64,000 nt of DNA from DATFTE01 sp963840665 (GCA_963840665.1 CAWIZO010000011.1:62001-126000); one strand, 5' to 3'. Shown: positions 19,729 to 27,884, numbered from the stretch's first letter. Translations and numbers: made by a program. Notes: a model not told the origin generated them from the sequence alone.

Positions 19729-20940
19729 TTAAATGAAGGCGCTGAAACCGGTTACGGCTTTACCGAGAATCAGGTTCTGCATCTGGAAGGTGCCTTCGTA
19801 GGAGTAGAGTGCCTCCGCATCGGCAAAGAAGCGTCCGACGTTGTAATCCGCGGCAATGCCATTACCGCCCAAGAGTTCCCGCGCCCATGCGACCGTCTCG
19901 CGGCACTTGGCGGTGGTGAACGCCTTGGCCAGTGAGGCATGCGCATCCGTCATCTTGCCTTCCGCCTGCAGCTGGGCCATGCGTACCAGCAGACACTGCG
20001 AAGCGGTAATATTGGCGAGCATTCTGGCGAGGAGGTCTTGCACCATCTGGAAGGAGGCGATCGGCTTTCCGAACTGAAGGCGTTCCTGACAATACTTGAG
20101 TGCGTTCTCGTACGCGCCCATGGCGCATCCAGTCGCCTCCCAGCCAACCATGAAGCGCGTCATCTTCAGAACGCGGGCGGTGTCGCGGAATGACTGATCT
20201 TGTTGCAGACGGTTCTCTTCCGGTATGCGGCAGTTTTCCATCGTGATCAGCCCGTTCTGGACCACCTTGAGGGCAATCTTGTTCTGAATTTTTTCTACTT
20301 TGAAACCAGGCGTGGTCTTGTTTTCCACGATGAAGGCTTTGACTTGGTCGTCCGCTACGTCACGAGCCCAGATAACGGAAATGTCGCACCACGGAGCGTT
20401 GCCGATCCACTTCTTCTGACCATTGAGGATCCAGGTGTCTCCATCCCGCTTGGCAGTCGTCAACATTCCGCGCGAGGTTCCTGATCCAACTAGCGGTTCC
20501 GTCAGGCCGAAGCAGCCAATTTTTTCCCAGCGAGCCATTGGCGGCAGCCATTTCTGTTTTTGTTCCTCTGACCCACCCAGGTAGATGGAGCCCATAGCCA
20601 GACCGTCGTGAACACCGAAGAATGTCGCGATCGACGAGTCGAAGCGCGCCATTTCCATCGCGATCAAGCCAAACAGCTGTACACTTCCCCCACTGCAGCC
20701 GTAGCCCTGCATGCCGACACCGCCAATCTTGAGTTCTTTCAGCGCGGGCAAGATTTCGAATGGGAAAGCATCTTCGACCCAATACTTAGTGATGATGGGT
20801 GCGACCTTGGTCTCCATGAAAGTGCGTACCTGTTTCACCACCGCCAACTCTTCAGCGGGCAGTGTTTCGACGAGTTCATAGAAGTCGCTGTTGGGTGCCG
20901 GTAGCGGCGCAGGCTTTCTGTCTTTTGCTGGGCTTGCCAT
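19729..20940 (-). CDS. Acyl-CoA dehydrogenase, glutaryl-CoA dehydrogenase-like
   Basis: A 403-residue FAD-dependent acyl-CoA dehydrogenase. It has the FAD/substrate motif FGLTEPLVGSGT, NGQKKWIGNAPW, GWEATGCAMGAYENALKY, ARELLGGNGIAADYNVGRF and LYSYEGTFQMQNLILGKAVT. In the last, the Glu of YEGT is the position of the catalytic base in glutaryl-CoA dehydrogenases. It would oxidise an acyl-CoA to its 2-enoyl-CoA, feeding the hydratase two genes on. AGAGGAGAGG precedes the ATG at 20940. It is the first gene of the operon and lies behind a sigma54-type promoter at 20994-21009. True substrate (glutaryl, short-chain or branched) is undetermined. Confidence 0.92.
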   Translation of the reverse strand: MASPAKDRKPAPLPAPNSDFYELVETLPAEELAVVKQVRTFMETKVAPIITKYWVEDAFPFEILPALKELKIGGVGMQGYGCSGGSVQLFGLIAMEMARFDSSIATFFGVHDGLAMGSIYLGGSEEQKQKWLPPMARWEKIGCFGLTEPLVGSGTSRGMLTTAKRDGDTWILNGQKKWIGNAPWCDISVIWARDVADDQVKAFIVENKTTPGFKVEKIQNKIALKVVQNGLITMENCRIPEENRLQQDQSFRDTARVLKMTRFMVGWEATGCAMGAYENALKYCQERLQFGKPIASFQMVQDLLARMLANITASQCLLVRMAQLQAEGKMTDAHASLAKAFTTAKCRETVAWARELLGGNGIAADYNVGRFFADAEALYSYEGTFQMQNLILGKAVTGFSAFI

Positions 20941-20993
20941 TAAAACCTCTCCTCTTGTTGATTGTGTCTCGCTGCTCGCGACACTTCACTCAA

Positions 20994-21009
20994 AGCAAGT
21001 GAGCCGCCA
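20994..21009 (-). promoter_or_regulatory. Sigma54 (-24/-12) promoter of the acyl-CoA operon
   Basis: The minus strand reads TGGCGGCTCACTTGCT. This fits the sigma54 consensus TGGCACGNNNNTTGCW with GG and GC in the right phase. Predicted transcription start is near 20984, giving a leader of about 44 bases before the ATG at 20940. Confidence 0.75.
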
Positions 21010-21080
21010 AACGCATCGGAAATCGCCCGCTGAAAAGAAGTGAGTTGCACACTGAAGTGAGGCGTTGATTAGTAAATCGG

Positions 21081-21118
21081 TGTCATGAACACATCAGTGT
21101 CAAATGGCGGTGACACTG
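21081..21118. promoter_or_regulatory. Putative enhancer site (TGTCA half-sites) for the 20.9-kb sigma54 promoter
   Basis: CAGTGTCA (21095-21102) and TGACACTG (21111-21118) form a perfect inverted repeat with an 8-bp spacer, and another TGTCA lies at 21081. The centre is about 120 bp upstream of the predicted sigma54 start, the usual place for an activator of the NtrC family. Which activator binds is not shown. Confidence 0.6.
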
Positions 21119-21233
21119 AGCGGATCTACTCGCGCAAGGAGGGTCTAAGTATCGCCCGGGTTAGCTTGTATCCGCAGCCCGGTCGGTTGTGGCGATTCGG
21201 TTGCTTCCTCTCCGTGGGAAGGGAGTCGAAGTT

Positions 21234-21527
21234 GTGACCAGTGCAACAGAGGTGGACAGTCCACCAGTTCTTGATTCCGAAGTATTGGGGACGATTGTTT
21301 CGTTACTAGAGCGCTTTGAGGCTTTGCGCCGGGGTGAAGTTCATCGTGTGCGCGGGCGCCTGGGCAATCTGAGCCCTGATCAAGAGAAGGTAGTGGAATC
21401 GCTTAGCCGTGGCATCATAGAAAAAGTGCTCCAAACGCCGGTAGCAATGTTGTTAAACGCTGCTGCAGCTCATCAGCCTGCCTCTATCGTTGAGACGGTG
21501 CGCCGGATTTTCAATCTGCGCTCCTAA
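21234..21527 (+). CDS. Stand-alone glutamyl-tRNA reductase C-terminal (dimerisation) domain-like protein
   Basis: A 97-residue protein matching only the helical dimerisation domain at the end of HemA: PVLDSEVLGTIVSLLERFEA, then RGRLGNLSPDQEKVVESLSR and GIIEKVLQTPVAMLL, ending in ETVRRIFNLRS. The catalytic and NADPH domains of HemA are absent, and no HemA-like coding is seen upstream. GGAAGGGAG lies 9 bases before the GTG at 21234, better than the GTG at 21189, so it appears to be a translated gene rather than a mere fragment. It could modulate HemA by pairing with it, or be a decayed remnant. It reads away from the acyl-CoA operon. Confidence 0.7.
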   Translation: MTSATEVDSPPVLDSEVLGTIVSLLERFEALRRGEVHRVRGRLGNLSPDQEKVVESLSRGIIEKVLQTPVAMLLNAAAAHQPASIVETVRRIFNLRS

Positions 21528-21645
21528 GATAAGCCGCCGTCAAAGACCGGAAGGCTAGCACTCACGAAGAGATGGGCGGTGAATATGTGCGTTCGCACAT
21601 GATTGCCGCCCATTCCTCGATGCTTCACCAGTTTAGAGAGAAGCG

Positions 21646-22551
21646 TTACCGGTGCTTGATGAACGTGCTGTTTTGCAGTTCTGTCACGGCCTCTCGCAAC
21701 TCCTCCTGGGTGTTCATGACGATCGGACCGTACCACGCGACCGGTTCCTCAATCGGCTTGCCGGACACCAACAGAAAACGGATGCCTTCTTCGCCGGCTT
21801 GAACAGTAATCTCATCGCCGCGACCGAAGAGCACGAGCGAATGATTCCTGGCGTCGTACTTCGGGTTGGCGTTTGGGTCGACAGCAGATTCGGTGAGCAC
21901 CGCGCGCGGATCCGATGCATCCCGGAACGTGCCCGCACCGGCGAAGACGTAGGCAAAAGCGTTACGCGTAGTCTCGATCTTCAGGCGCTTGCGTCGATTA
22001 GGCGCAACCGAAATATCAACGTAGCTAGGATCGGCAGCTACACCTTCCACCGGTCCTCTTTTGCCCCAGAACTCTCCACAAATCACCCTGACTCGCGTTT
22101 CGTCGTCATCGGTGATTTCCGGGATGTCACTTGCCGGAATGTCCTGATAGCGCGGGTCGGTCATCTTCAGATTTGCGGGCAGGTTCGCCCACAGCTGGAA
22201 GCCGTGCATCCGGCCTCGGCTGTCGCCTTTCGGCATCTCCTGATGGAGAATGCCGCTTCCCGCTGTCATCCATTGCACGTCGCCAGCGGTCATCTTTCCC
22301 TTGTTTCCCAGGCTGTCACCGTGCTCGACCGATCCGGCCAGAACGTAGGTGATGGTTTCGATGCCGCGATGTGGGTGCCAGGGAAATCCCGCTACGTAAT
22401 CGTTGGGGTTATTGTTGCGGAAATCGTCCAGCAAGAGAAATGGATCGAATTCCTTCGTCTTGCCGAAGCCGAAGGCGCGCTGCAATTTGACGCCCGCGCC
22501 TTCAATCGTCGGCTTCGGTTCGATAATCTGCTTCACTGCCCTCAGTGACAT
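21646..22551 (-). CDS. Pirin family cupin protein
   Basis: A 301-residue bicupin. The N-terminal cupin has the metal-binding pattern FPWHPHRGIETITYVLAGSV, HGDS and GSGILHQE, giving three His and one Glu as in pirins and YhhW quercetinases. The conserved FLLLDDFRNN segment and the C-terminal cupin (FLLVSGKPIEEPVAWYGPIV) are present. It probably binds iron in the cytoplasm; quercetinase-like dioxygenase activity or regulatory roles are known for the family. AGGAG precedes the ATG at 22551, which overlaps the end of the YceI gene by 10 bp, so the pair is cotranscribed. Confidence 0.92.
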   Translation of the reverse strand: MSLRAVKQIIEPKPTIEGAGVKLQRAFGFGKTKEFDPFLLLDDFRNNNPNDYVAGFPWHPHRGIETITYVLAGSVEHGDSLGNKGKMTAGDVQWMTAGSGILHQEMPKGDSRGRMHGFQLWANLPANLKMTDPRYQDIPASDIPEITDDDETRVRVICGEFWGKRGPVEGVAADPSYVDISVAPNRRKRLKIETTRNAFAYVFAGAGTFRDASDPRAVLTESAVDPNANPKYDARNHSLVLFGRGDEITVQAGEEGIRFLLVSGKPIEEPVAWYGPIVMNTQEELREAVTELQNSTFIKHR

Positions 22552-23174
22552 AGAACTCCTTCGTGGCTGGTACGGGCACTCTGTGCCCAATCTGCCCTTG
22601 CTGCCATACTGCAAGCTTTCACAAACTCGACCTCGAGTGTGATGGTGATGTCCTCGCCAACCAGAATGCCGCCAGTTTCAAGCGCAGCATTCCAGGTCAA
22701 GCCGTAGTCTTTACGGTTGATCTTGGTCGTACCCGAAACACCGACACGAGTGTTGCCCCATGGATCTTTCGTAGGCGGCGTAGGCCCTTCCACCGCGAAG
22801 ACCACTTTGCGGGTCACCCCGTGAATCGTCAGATTACCTTCCACTGCCAGTTCGCCATCGCGGACGATACTGATGTTCTCGGATTTGAATGAAAGTGTCG
22901 GAAATTTCTCTACATCCAGGAAGTCAGCACTTCGCACATGAGCGTCGCGCTGGGCATCGCGAGTTTCGATGGAGGCGGCATCAATCGAAGCCTCAATATG
23001 CGATTTGTGGAGATTCGATTCGTCTAGGGCTAAGGTGCCCGAAACCTTCGAGAAATGCCCCTTTACGTTCGAGATCATCATATGTTTGACCTTAAACTCG
23101 GCAGCGGAGTGAGCTGGGTCGATGTTCCAGGTAGTGATGCTTGTAGTGTTTTGCGGAATAGCTGTTGTGCTCAT
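22542..23174 (-). CDS. YceI family protein
   Basis: A 210-residue lipocalin-like YceI protein without a signal peptide, so cytoplasmic. Hallmarks are WNIDPAHSAAEFKVKHMMIS at the start, the VRSADFLDVEKFPTLSFKS segment, LTIHGVTRKVVF and DYGLTWNAALETGGILVGED. Family members bind long-chain polyisoprenoid or fatty-acid ligands and are often induced by stress or base. AAGGAGAAAC precedes the ATG at 23174. It is the first gene of a two-gene unit with the pirin gene, and a palindromic GTTGCAAC element lies about 45 bp upstream. Confidence 0.92.
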   Translation of the reverse strand: MSTTAIPQNTTSITTWNIDPAHSAAEFKVKHMMISNVKGHFSKVSGTLALDESNLHKSHIEASIDAASIETRDAQRDAHVRSADFLDVEKFPTLSFKSENISIVRDGELAVEGNLTIHGVTRKVVFAVEGPTPPTKDPWGNTRVGVSGTTKINRKDYGLTWNAALETGGILVGEDITITLEVEFVKACSMAARADWAQSARTSHEGVLCH

Positions 23175-23213
23175 AAGGTGTTTCTCCTTTCACCCCTTAG
23201 ATGCGTTACGACG

Positions 23214-23233
23214 ATATTCGTTGCAACATATAT
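23214..23233. promoter_or_regulatory. Palindromic operator candidate upstream of yceI-pirin
   Basis: ATATTCGTTGCAACATATAT is symmetrical at 16 of 20 positions around the core GTTGCAAC, 40-60 bp before the YceI start. Size and symmetry fit a MarR- or TetR-type repressor site, and AT richness is unusual for this window. No regulator gene is adjacent. Confidence 0.45.
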
Positions 23234-23340
23234 ATTTGGTAAAAAATGAGCCCGCTCTGGCCCGAGCCTCCACCAGCAAGTCCCGTAGTTTCTTCAGTTT
23301 CGCAATCCGGGTGGCCAAGTTTACGGTGCACCTCGCGGCC

Positions 23341-24354
23341 TTACTTCATGTGACCGCCCCTTCGGGTGAACTTGCCGATGAGGAACTCCTGGGCCAGGTT
23401 TGCGCCAATTCGTTCCGCGATGCCGATCGCGAAATTTCCGAACACCAGCCCTGCGCCACGATTGGATTTGGGATAGTAAAGGTTCGCGAGACTCGATGAT
23501 GCTAGAACGCCGCCCAGGCTAGAGTAGTTTGGTTGCGATTCTCCTTTGTCCGTTCTTGCAACAAAAGTACTGAATACCGCGTGGCGCATTCGTGAACCAG
23601 TCGTACCCGTTCCCTGATAGAAGTAGCGTGGGTCCTGGTGCAACAGCGACGGCAGTATGGCGCCTCCGATCATGATGTCGGAAAAACCATCGGCCGCAAC
23701 CGCGCCAAAGCGCTTTCCATATGCTCCCCAGCCTTGGCCATAGTCCGGGGTATTTCCAGCTTGCTTGGCACTGGCTACCAGGAAAACTCCCGCAGCCGTC
23801 ACTGGATCTGTAGAGACCTTCAGAGCCAGCTTGAACTTCATCCCTGTCGTCAGCGGCGCGGGATCCTGCTCATAGGAAACGTAAAAATTCGGAATGATTC
23901 CGAACACGCGCTGCTTCTCTTCGGCCTTGAACTGCTCCGTCGCAACTTCGACAGGATCGTAATGAACATCGACAGTAATGCGAAACGGGGCAATTCGCAT
24001 TTGGATGCCAGTCACAATTTTGAACTGGTCCGGATTGAGGATGATCGGGGTAGATATCCAGTTTTCATAGTCCTTGGCGCTGACGCTGAGTTGATAAGTA
24101 ATGCCTGGTGTCACATCGTGAAACTCGAACATCCCGGTCGCTGTCGTCAGGCTCGTACGAGGGTCATTGCCTTCAACTTCTTTAAGGACGACCGTCGCGC
24201 TCGGGATCACGTCGCCGTTGACATCAGTGACGGTGCCGATGATGGTTGCGCTCCGAGGAGCCTCTTCACTGATCTGGCCGAACACCGGAAAGGCAAAGAC
24301 TAAGACGACAGCAAGTGCGGCACCGAGATCGATGTATAAGCGTTTCAACTCCAT
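23341..24354 (-). CDS. Secreted/outer-membrane protein with carboxypeptidase-regulatory-like domain
   Basis: A 337-residue exported protein. A signal peptide (LGAALAVVLVFAFPVFGQ) precedes a transthyretin-like carboxypeptidase regulatory domain (TIIGTVTDVNGDVIPSATVV, ATGMFEFHDVTPG). The C-terminal 200 residues have alternating short hydrophobic stretches and many Gly/Tyr (DYGQGWGAYGKRFGAV, LLHQDPRYFYQGTG), suggesting outer-membrane strands, but I recognise no named family. It lacks a TonB plug. The gene has its own sigma54-type promoter (24377-24392) with an upstream TGTCA palindrome. The ATG at 24354 follows GAGAGG very closely, so a TTG a few codons in is an alternative start. Confidence 0.7.
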   Translation of the reverse strand: MELKRLYIDLGAALAVVLVFAFPVFGQISEEAPRSATIIGTVTDVNGDVIPSATVVLKEVEGNDPRTSLTTATGMFEFHDVTPGITYQLSVSAKDYENWISTPIILNPDQFKIVTGIQMRIAPFRITVDVHYDPVEVATEQFKAEEKQRVFGIIPNFYVSYEQDPAPLTTGMKFKLALKVSTDPVTAAGVFLVASAKQAGNTPDYGQGWGAYGKRFGAVAADGFSDIMIGGAILPSLLHQDPRYFYQGTGTTGSRMRHAVFSTFVARTDKGESQPNYSSLGGVLASSSLANLYYPKSNRGAGLVFGNFAIGIAERIGANLAQEFLIGKFTRRGGHMK

Positions 24355-24376
24355 CCTCTCTATGCTTCACAGAAAG

Positions 24377-24392
24377 AGCAACGCAGATGCCA
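24377..24392 (-). promoter_or_regulatory. Sigma54 (-24/-12) promoter of the 24.3-kb gene
   Basis: The minus strand reads TGGCATCTGCGTTGCT, an excellent match to TGGCACGNNNNTTGCW. Predicted start is near 24367, about 13 bases before the ATG at 24354. Confidence 0.78.
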
Positions 24393-24469
24393 AACTGAGA
24401 AGTCCGCAACCTGCTGAAGTTCCCGCACTCGTCTGAGAGATGATTGGCGTCGGCGTCAAAATCTCGAAA

Positions 24470-24483
24470 CTGTCAAGTGACAG
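24470..24483. promoter_or_regulatory. Putative enhancer palindrome CTGTCA-AG-TGACAG
   Basis: A perfect 6+6 inverted repeat with a 2-bp spacer, centred about 110 bp upstream of the sigma54 start at about 24367. It has the same TGTCA half-site as the sites at 21.1, 25.65, 35.1 and 41.17 kb. Confidence 0.6.
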
Positions 24484-24610
24484 TCAAACTGGTGACAACA
24501 GGGAGGGTGAGGGCAGGTCTTGCTGCCTCCTGCGCTGTGGAAGCGGAATCGATCTTCCAATTTGTTTGGGAAATTCTGAAATCAGTACTCGACTACGATT
24601 GCCGTTTTCG

Positions 24611-24703
24611 TTACCACTCCCAGCCGCATTCGCAGCGAATGTGATCGGCTAGCTTGGCCTTCCTGAGTACCCGTCCGCACGCTGCACAACATCGCATCCA
24701 CAT
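24611..24703 (-). CDS. 30-residue zinc-ribbon-like peptide
   Basis: The ATG at 24703 follows GGGAGGTCAG, a strong SD, and opens a 30-codon frame ending in TAA. The product begins MWMRCCAACGRVLRKAK and ends HIRCECGWEW. Two cysteine pairs (CAAC and CEC) separated by a basic linker look like a tiny zinc knuckle. An in-frame ATG 15 bases earlier is an alternative start, with a stop just before it. It sits downstream of the ECF sigma gene on the same strand and may share its transcript. Function unknown. Confidence 0.5.
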   Translation of the reverse strand: MWMRCCAACGRVLRKAKLADHIRCECGWEW

Positions 24704-24893
24704 TCTGACCTCCCACATCGCCGACTAGCGGCCATGTTCTAGCTCAAGAGAAGCAAATAGACTTCCAATTCTCGATCGCGGCGAGCGGCGAAGAGATAAA
24801 GCGCGCAGTTGGCAAATTGTTCAGGTCGAAAAGAGGGGAAGGGCGAGGCGCGAGATTGCGGCACCCATGAAATGAGGCTCCCTACGGGATCTC

Positions 24894-25529
24894 TTACATC
24901 AGCCGCTTCTTGGAAGCACTGCCTAATTTACGAGAGCTTCGGGCAAGCACTTGCCGCAAGTGCCGCCCAATCTTTGCGCGCGCGCGTGCCATCTGAGCCT
25001 TTACTGTTCCCTGCGGCACACCCAGCACTTGGGCTGTCTCAAGGATCGAGAGACCGTCGACGACGCGTAGCTTGAATGTTCTTCGCAAACGGGGCGAGAG
25101 CAGTGCAGTGCACTTTTTCAAGTGTGCAGCGAGTTCAGAATTGCGACACTCATCTTCGGGGTTGGGCCGCGTGTCCGCCAGTCTTTCCGATATGAAGTAT
25201 CTTTGCTCCTCGTCATTCTGCTCATTCAACGGCACGTGGATGTGGCGTGGCCGTCTGCGCAATTGCATCCGGGCGGAATTGCAGACAATCGCCGTCAGCC
25301 AAGTGGACATCTGGGACTGTCCCCTGAATTGGTGCAGATGTTTGTAGGCCGCCAAGAGCGCCTCCTGGACCGCATCCTCTGCGTCATCTTTGTTGCCAAG
25401 AACACGCAAAGCCGATCGATAGAAAGCGGGTAAATGGAGCGAGAGCACTCTTTGCAGTTCGCGGGCAGCGCTCTGATCGCCTGCCACCAGGTATTGAGGG
25501 TTCTGTGTATGTACGTCTGCGTCAGGCAT
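24894..25529 (-). CDS. ECF-type RNA polymerase sigma factor
   Basis: A 211-residue group 4 sigma factor. Region 2 has the helix LHLPAFYRSALRVLGNKDDA followed by EDAVQEALLAAYKHLHQF and the -10 recognition segment FRGQSQMSTWLTAIVCN. Region 4 is LSPRLRRTFKLRVVDGLSI with the -35 helix VLGVPQGTVKAQMARARAKI. No sigma3 domain is present. The ATG at 25529 is preferred to the TTG at 25571 because GGACGGAAG precedes it and a sigma54-type promoter overlaps the longer start. No anti-sigma gene lies next to it, unusual for this class. If the promoter is real, this is a sigma54-to-ECF cascade. Confidence 0.88.
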   Translation of the reverse strand: MPDADVHTQNPQYLVAGDQSAARELQRVLSLHLPAFYRSALRVLGNKDDAEDAVQEALLAAYKHLHQFRGQSQMSTWLTAIVCNSARMQLRRRPRHIHVPLNEQNDEEQRYFISERLADTRPNPEDECRNSELAAHLKKCTALLSPRLRRTFKLRVVDGLSILETAQVLGVPQGTVKAQMARARAKIGRHLRQVLARSSRKLGSASKKRLM

Positions 25530-25554
25530 GTTCTTCCGTCCCACAAAAAAGAAA

Positions 25555-25570
25555 AGCACGTAGCTGGCCA
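25555..25570 (-). promoter_or_regulatory. Sigma54 (-24/-12) promoter of the ECF sigma gene
   Basis: The minus strand reads TGGCCAGCTACGTGCT, with GG and GC correctly spaced and G in place of the first T of TTGC. Predicted start is near 25545, leaving a leader of about 16 bases that contains the SD. Confidence 0.6.
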
Positions 25571-25642
25571 AAGAGTTATGGCTCTGTTCTGCGCGTAAAC
25601 ATGGGGAAAATCGGCCGAAATGGCGTCAATTGAGTCTCCCAA

Positions 25643-25667
25643 GTGACAGTGTCCGGAGGTTGACACT
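25643..25667. promoter_or_regulatory. Putative enhancer site upstream of the ECF sigma gene
   Basis: AGTGTC (25648-25653) and GACACT (25662-25667) form an inverted repeat with an 8-bp spacer, next to a further TGACA at 25644. The centre is about 112 bp upstream of the predicted sigma54 start. Confidence 0.55.
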
Positions 25668-25910
25668 ATGCTCGCGACCCTTGGCTCGCCCGGTGAGAGA
25701 GAAGTTGCGGGGACCTGCATTTACAGTCTGATTTCCAAGCTGGCGCGAGAGGCTTTCGCAAACCGAGTGCGATCCGCAATCTGAAGTGGCGCAGTGGTTT
25801 CAGTGCAACGGCTGTCAATTCCGTTCGGAAGTTTGCATCTGCTAAGCCACTTTGGCATCTGGCGTGCCTTTGTCATGTTGTCGGAAGCAATGAAGTTCTT
25901 TGGAGGACAT

Positions 25911-26030
25911 ATGGCAAAGGTAATCGAGTTCCATATACCGCGAAACTTTCACAAGGTATCAAAGTGGTTTCCCCCAGCCGAACGTGGCAAGGTGCTGGCA
26001 TTTCCACTGGCAGTACGAAAATCGGCGTAA
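25911..26030 (+). CDS. Small basic peptide (39 aa)
   Basis: TTGGAGGACAT precedes the ATG at 25911, a strong SD. The 39-residue product starts MAKVIEFHIPRNFHKVSKW and ends RGKVLAFPLAVRKSA. It is basic and has no signal peptide or cysteines. I believe similar short MAKVIEF-type peptides occur in acidobacteria, but no function is known. The 26031-26243 interval after it holds nothing recognisable. Confidence 0.5.
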   Translation: MAKVIEFHIPRNFHKVSKWFPPAERGKVLAFPLAVRKSA

Positions 26031-26243
26031 CTTGTTCTGCGATCATTCGCACGATGCACCGTCTCTATCCAGATCTCGTTCGTGAGGGACAGGATCGAAG
26101 CTTCGATTTTTCGGCCGAGCAGAAGTAACGCGTCATAGCGCCCCTCTGAAGTTCCTTTCGGACCGTAAGCTTGAATTGTCCGTTCCAGCGTGCCTCTCGC
26201 AATATCTTTCTACGCGTCGGGCCCGGATGTTCTGCGTTGACAA

Positions 26244-27884
26244 TTAGTCCCCACCTCTAGCCTCTGGCACCGGTCCAGTGCTGCTCGCATCCCACTGGGT
26301 TCCGTTGTCGTTTGACACCGTGTTGACAGGCTTTCCTCCCGCGGAACTAAGCTTCAGCAGACCAACCGCGGGAGACACAAAAACCAGGGAATTCGAAAAA
26401 GTCGCGACGTGATCCGTGGAACGCTCCTCCTCCACGTCAAATTCTCTCAATTGGAATTGCAGCAACCCCATGTTGATGACATCGCCTGTGATGCCCGAAA
26501 CCTGGACTCGGTCGCCAACTCTAATTCCGCGCTTCCCAAGCAGGACGAGAGAGCCGAGACTGGCGAGAATGACGTTTTGCAGTGCGAGCAACAGTCCGGC
26601 GCTGAGAATCCCAAAGTACGTTGCCAGCGAACTCAAGTCTGAGGCAACGCTGAACAAGGCGACGACAGCTATAGCAAACATTGTGACAAGGCGGTAGACC
26701 ATGCTTATAACTCGTCGTCGGTTTGGGTCCTGGATATGGCCGAGTGCCAGCCGCCGCGAAATCTCGCCCATTCCAAATAGCAGGCCGACAATCAGCACAA
26801 CGATGAATAGCCGGACCACCAATTTTTTCCATGCTTGCCTGTATTGACTGGCGACCGCTGTTCGCCAGGGCAGCAGGTGTGACTCGTACTCTTCAAGCAA
26901 CGCCCGTTGCTTATCAAGCGCCACGATGGCGGGAGAAAAGGCCTTGAGTTCGAGTGTGAGCGCATCGAGTTGGGACTTCTGTTCGCGCAACAATGAAAGG
27001 TCACTGGTCTGCAAACTGCTTGTAACGGCCCTTTGAAGAACCCGAGCGATGAAGGCGCTCATTGGAGTCCGCATATTCGTCGTAGAGAGGGAAAAGTTGT
27101 CAGTGAGACGAATCTTTTCATCAGCCACGCGAAGTTTGCGCCTTAGTGCAGAGGCTTCCGATGCCAATCCGAGGATGCCGGTCTCTCGCCAGCTATTGCC
27201 TGTTCTGGAATCTTCGTCTGGCGCCGGCAGTTTCGACAGCGGAGTTGCCGGGCTGCTCAGCTCGGGTATGGATTGCGCAAGGTCGTCAATCGTCAAATCG
27301 AGAGTTGCACTGTTGGATTTCGCCGTCCCGGCAGTCTGCACGAACTGAATTAGATCGTTGACCCCCTGCGAAACAGCCTGCATGAGTTCTAATCGGCTCT
27401 GAGCATCGTCGATAGCGGCTTTCAGCTTGTTGCGATCGGCTTTGCCGGCCGAAGCAAGTTTTTCGTTCAGCCTTCCGATGTCCGCGCTGGTTTGCTGAGA
27501 TACCTCGTCATTTCGGTTCTTCAACTCGATAAAGTGCGCAAGGTCCGCAGAAGCCGGTCCTGGCACTGTCGCGGGCGCGTCAGGCGGATGCATAGACGTA
27601 TTTTCCAAGACCACATCGGCCCTGGCGAATTCGAACGAGAGCGCGACAATTTGGTTTTCAATGGCTTGATTGTCATTCAGAAACACTAGGTCTTCGGGAT
27701 CACTGGCAACCTGCCGTTCGGTGTACACGTGGTGGTACCAGTTCACTGATTGCAGGAGATATCCGATAACTTGTGTGTCCGATGGGAGTTGATAGGAGCC
27801 TTGCGTGGTGCCAGCAGAGAGCCCGCCGGATATAGCGATCGCGAAAATCGCACAACAGGTGACGATTTGACCGTGCCGGTTCAC
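26244..27884 (-). CDS. MscS-family mechanosensitive channel with long periplasmic N-terminus
   Basis: About 546 residues from the GTG at 27884, which is preceded by AGGAAGG and begins a signal-like segment (IVTCCAIFAIAISGG). A coiled-coil region (about residues 80-330, including LNEKLASAGKADRNKLKAA) precedes three or more membrane helices. The MscS pore helix and beta domain are seen in FGILSAGLLLALQNVILASL and GKRGIRVGDRVQVSGITGDV. The protein ends soon after the beta domain, shorter at the C-terminus than E. coli MscS, so the usual alpha/beta vestibule is largely missing. It probably opens under membrane tension to release osmolytes. Longer upstream starts in the same frame have no signal-peptide logic. 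Confidence 0.85.
   Translation of the reverse strand: MNRHGQIVTCCAIFAIAISGGLSAGTTQGSYQLPSDTQVIGYLLQSVNWYHHVYTERQVASDPEDLVFLNDNQAIENQIVALSFEFARADVVLENTSMHPPDAPATVPGPASADLAHFIELKNRNDEVSQQTSADIGRLNEKLASAGKADRNKLKAAIDDAQSRLELMQAVSQGVNDLIQFVQTAGTAKSNSATLDLTIDDLAQSIPELSSPATPLSKLPAPDEDSRTGNSWRETGILGLASEASALRRKLRVADEKIRLTDNFSLSTTNMRTPMSAFIARVLQRAVTSSLQTSDLSLLREQKSQLDALTLELKAFSPAIVALDKQRALLEEYESHLLPWRTAVASQYRQAWKKLVVRLFIVVLIVGLLFGMGEISRRLALGHIQDPNRRRVISMVYRLVTMFAIAVVALFSVASDLSSLATYFGILSAGLLLALQNVILASLGSLVLLGKRGIRVGDRVQVSGITGDVINMGLLQFQLREFDVEEERSTDHVATFSNSLVFVSPAVGLLKLSSAGGKPVNTVSNDNGTQWDASSTGPVPEARGGD

Noticed and set aside
24440..24652. Plus-strand frame of 70 codons in the 24.4-24.9 kb gap
   Set aside because: It crosses the palindromic control site and has no SD or domain; the minus-strand zinc-ribbon peptide is better supported.
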